Origin: Chitinophaga filiformis
GTDB taxonomy: Bacteria > Bacteroidota > Bacteroidia > Chitinophagales > Chitinophagaceae
Direction: 5' to 3'
Length of the DNA: 64,000 nt
Assembly: GCF_023100805.1 (NCBI RefSeq)
Contig: NZ_CP095855.1
Location: forward strand, 1,839,001 to 1,903,000
Shown: positions 63,000 through 64,000 of the stretch, piece after piece
Position numbering within the stretch: position 1 is the stretch's first letter
How the letters are laid out: each line of letters begins with the position of its first letter
Made by a program: the position numbers and the translations under genes
The notes under the pieces: model-generated
The model's database searches: none
What the model saw: only the letters and a program-made list of their open reading frames with translations
Told to the model about the DNA's origin: nothing

Positions 63000-63593
63000 A
63001 TGGGAAACGTAATAACGAGACCGACATGGTTCCTGGCGGATGCCTCATTTGACTGGTTATATCCCGAAAGGATCCAGCGGATGTCGGGAAGGCATTGGAC
63101 CCCACTCAGCATCGCCAGGAAAGCTGCCGCCTTTCTGGCAGAAGAAGGGAAGAAGGTACTCGATATTGGAAGTGGTGTAGGCAAATTTACCCTTATTGGC
63201 GCCCATTATAATCCCCGGACCTTTTTCTATGGCGTAGAACAGAGAAGCGAACTACATCATTATGCACTGGCCGCTCAGGAGTATACAAGGACTGAGAATG
63301 CAGCATTTTTTAACCTGAACTTCACACAGGTGAACCTTGCTGCCTATGATCATTTTTATTTTTACAATGCGTTTTTTGAGAATCTGGACGTCAATGACCG
63401 GATAGATCACAATATTGAATATTCCGACAGTTTGTACCAGTATTATACCCGGTACCTATTCAGGGAGCTCAACAAGAAGCCTGCCGGAACCAGGCTGGTG
63501 ACCTTTCACAGCCTGGAAGATGAAATACCGCCAGGCTATGAGCTGAAGGAGGCTTCTGCAGATTTCATGTTGAAAATGTGGGTGAAAAGGTAG
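63000..63593 (+). CDS. Class I SAM-dependent methyltransferase
   Basis: A 197-residue methyltransferase-fold protein with motif I VLDIGSGVGKFTLIGA (about 53-68) and motif II YGVEQRSELHHYA, but no recognised substrate domain. It begins six bases after the GcvH-like stop, so the two genes are cotranscribed. Their joint conservation next to a Crp/Fnr regulator suggests that they work on the same small molecule or protein, but the role is unknown. Confidence 0.85.
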   Translation: MGNVITRPTWFLADASFDWLYPERIQRMSGRHWTPLSIARKAAAFLAEEGKKVLDIGSGVGKFTLIGAHYNPRTFFYGVEQRSELHHYALAAQEYTRTENAAFFNLNFTQVNLAAYDHFYFYNAFFENLDVNDRIDHNIEYSDSLYQYYTRYLFRELNKKPAGTRLVTFHSLEDEIPPGYELKEASADFMLKMWVKR

Positions 63594-63786
63594 GCATCAA
63601 AAACCAGTCATCATACCTGCTTCGATGAGTTTATACATAGTCGAAAGTTAGACAAGGCAGATATGGCGCTGTGGATAACGCAACGCTATCTCTAACTTGA
63701 ACAATAGGAAAGAGGGGACACTTCTGTGTTCCCTTAGCTATTTATCCCTTCCATACCGTTGCTTTTAAAATAGTAACTTGTGCCCT

Positions 63787-64000
63787 ATGAGTATCCGGGA
63801 TAAGTTTCCAATTGACAAATGGGATTTTAAAAGTGAGTCCGTCCTGGCTGACCTGCCACCGGCTGTCTATGAGATGCTGACAGCACACATGAGTGAGCGG
63901 GTTTACAAGAAAAACGAACTGCTGTTCAGGGAAGGGACCTATCCTTCCGGTATATATTATATCATTAAAGGCAAGGTCAAAAAATACAAGGTAGATAAAG
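63787..64000 (+). CDS. Crp/Fnr-family regulator, N-terminal part (cut by window edge; paralogue 2)
   Basis: The 71 complete codons visible from the ATG at 63787 encode FPIDKWDFKSESVLADLPP, then a cNMP-like barrel start (LLFREGTYPSGIYYIIKGKVKKYKVDK) closely resembling the regulator at 61778-62494 (FPIDKWNFKSHSIL and KGKVKKYQVD). They are clear paralogues, and both lie beside the GcvH-like/methyltransferase pair. The C-terminal DNA-binding domain is outside the window. Confidence 0.85.
   Translation, partial: MSIRDKFPIDKWDFKSESVLADLPPAVYEMLTAHMSERVYKKNELLFREGTYPSGIYYIIKGKVKKYKVDK

Noticed and set aside
1-64000. CRISPR array or rRNA operon
   Set aside because: I saw no series of regularly spaced repeats, no cas-like gene and no rRNA sequence in the window.

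Overview
The window looks like a chromosomal piece of a Bacteroidota bacterium, most likely a Chitinophaga-like member of the Chitinophagaceae. The evidence is direct: many genes are preceded by the Bacteroidota -7 box TAnnTTTG (for example 9463, 14579, 15321, 21213, 31107), ribosome binding sites are weak or absent, one secreted enzyme carries a type IX secretion sorting domain, and the gene families (fused 2-oxoacid dehydrogenase E1, CcmB-CcmC-CcmD, TapB/DUF3108-like protein, HsdR-N protein) are typical of that phylum. The genus is an inference.

Region 1 (1-31,230) is mostly core genome. It holds the end of an amidohydrolase, an FMN-split-barrel protein, tyrS, a compact minus-strand operon for nucleotide-sugar synthesis (rfbD, rfbC, rfbB, UDP-glucuronate decarboxylase, UDP-glucose dehydrogenase, DegT-type aminotransferase), waaA, thymidine kinase, a biotin carboxylase, cytochrome c maturation genes ccmB-ccmC-ccmD, glutamate dehydrogenase, AMP nucleosidase, a fused peptide ABC ATPase, queA, ispD, an oxidoreductase, radC, prs, rplY, pth, an FAH-family hydrolase, a MarR regulator divergent from a fused E1 dehydrogenase, and tRNA-Met(CAT).

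Region 2 (31,225-42,386) is accessory. A 1.5-kb insert directly behind tRNA-Met is bounded by a second, diverged copy of the tRNA 3' end plus terminator, and it carries a Panacea-domain antitoxin with a probable toxin partner. Behind it lie small hypothetical genes, a decayed gene with a partly duplicated 5' end, a 397-residue unknown, an SDR/Crp pair, an aldehyde dehydrogenase, a methyltransferase and a RhuM-Doc protein.

Region 3 (42,387-53,209) is a carbohydrate block: secreted GH2, GH29 and GH36-type hydrolases on the plus strand converging on two jelly-roll polysaccharide lyase-like proteins on the minus strand, with a membrane protein-histidine kinase-response regulator set next to them. 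Similar CG-centred palindromes lie in front of both halves.

Region 4 (53,229-61,478) is the most interesting part. A plus-strand series encodes a caspase-like protease, a TIR-transmembrane-FGE protein, a YegP protein, a 953-residue TerB-like/SAP/ATPase fusion and an Lhr-like DEAH helicase. The last two resemble the TerB-ATPase-helicase core of Shango-type anti-phage systems (also related to BREX BrxD/BrxHI), here joined to two death-effector-type proteins. I propose it as a composite defence or programmed-cell-death locus.

Region 5 (61,778-64,000) has two paralogous Crp/Fnr regulators flanking a GcvH-like protein that lacks the lipoyl lysine and a methyltransferase.
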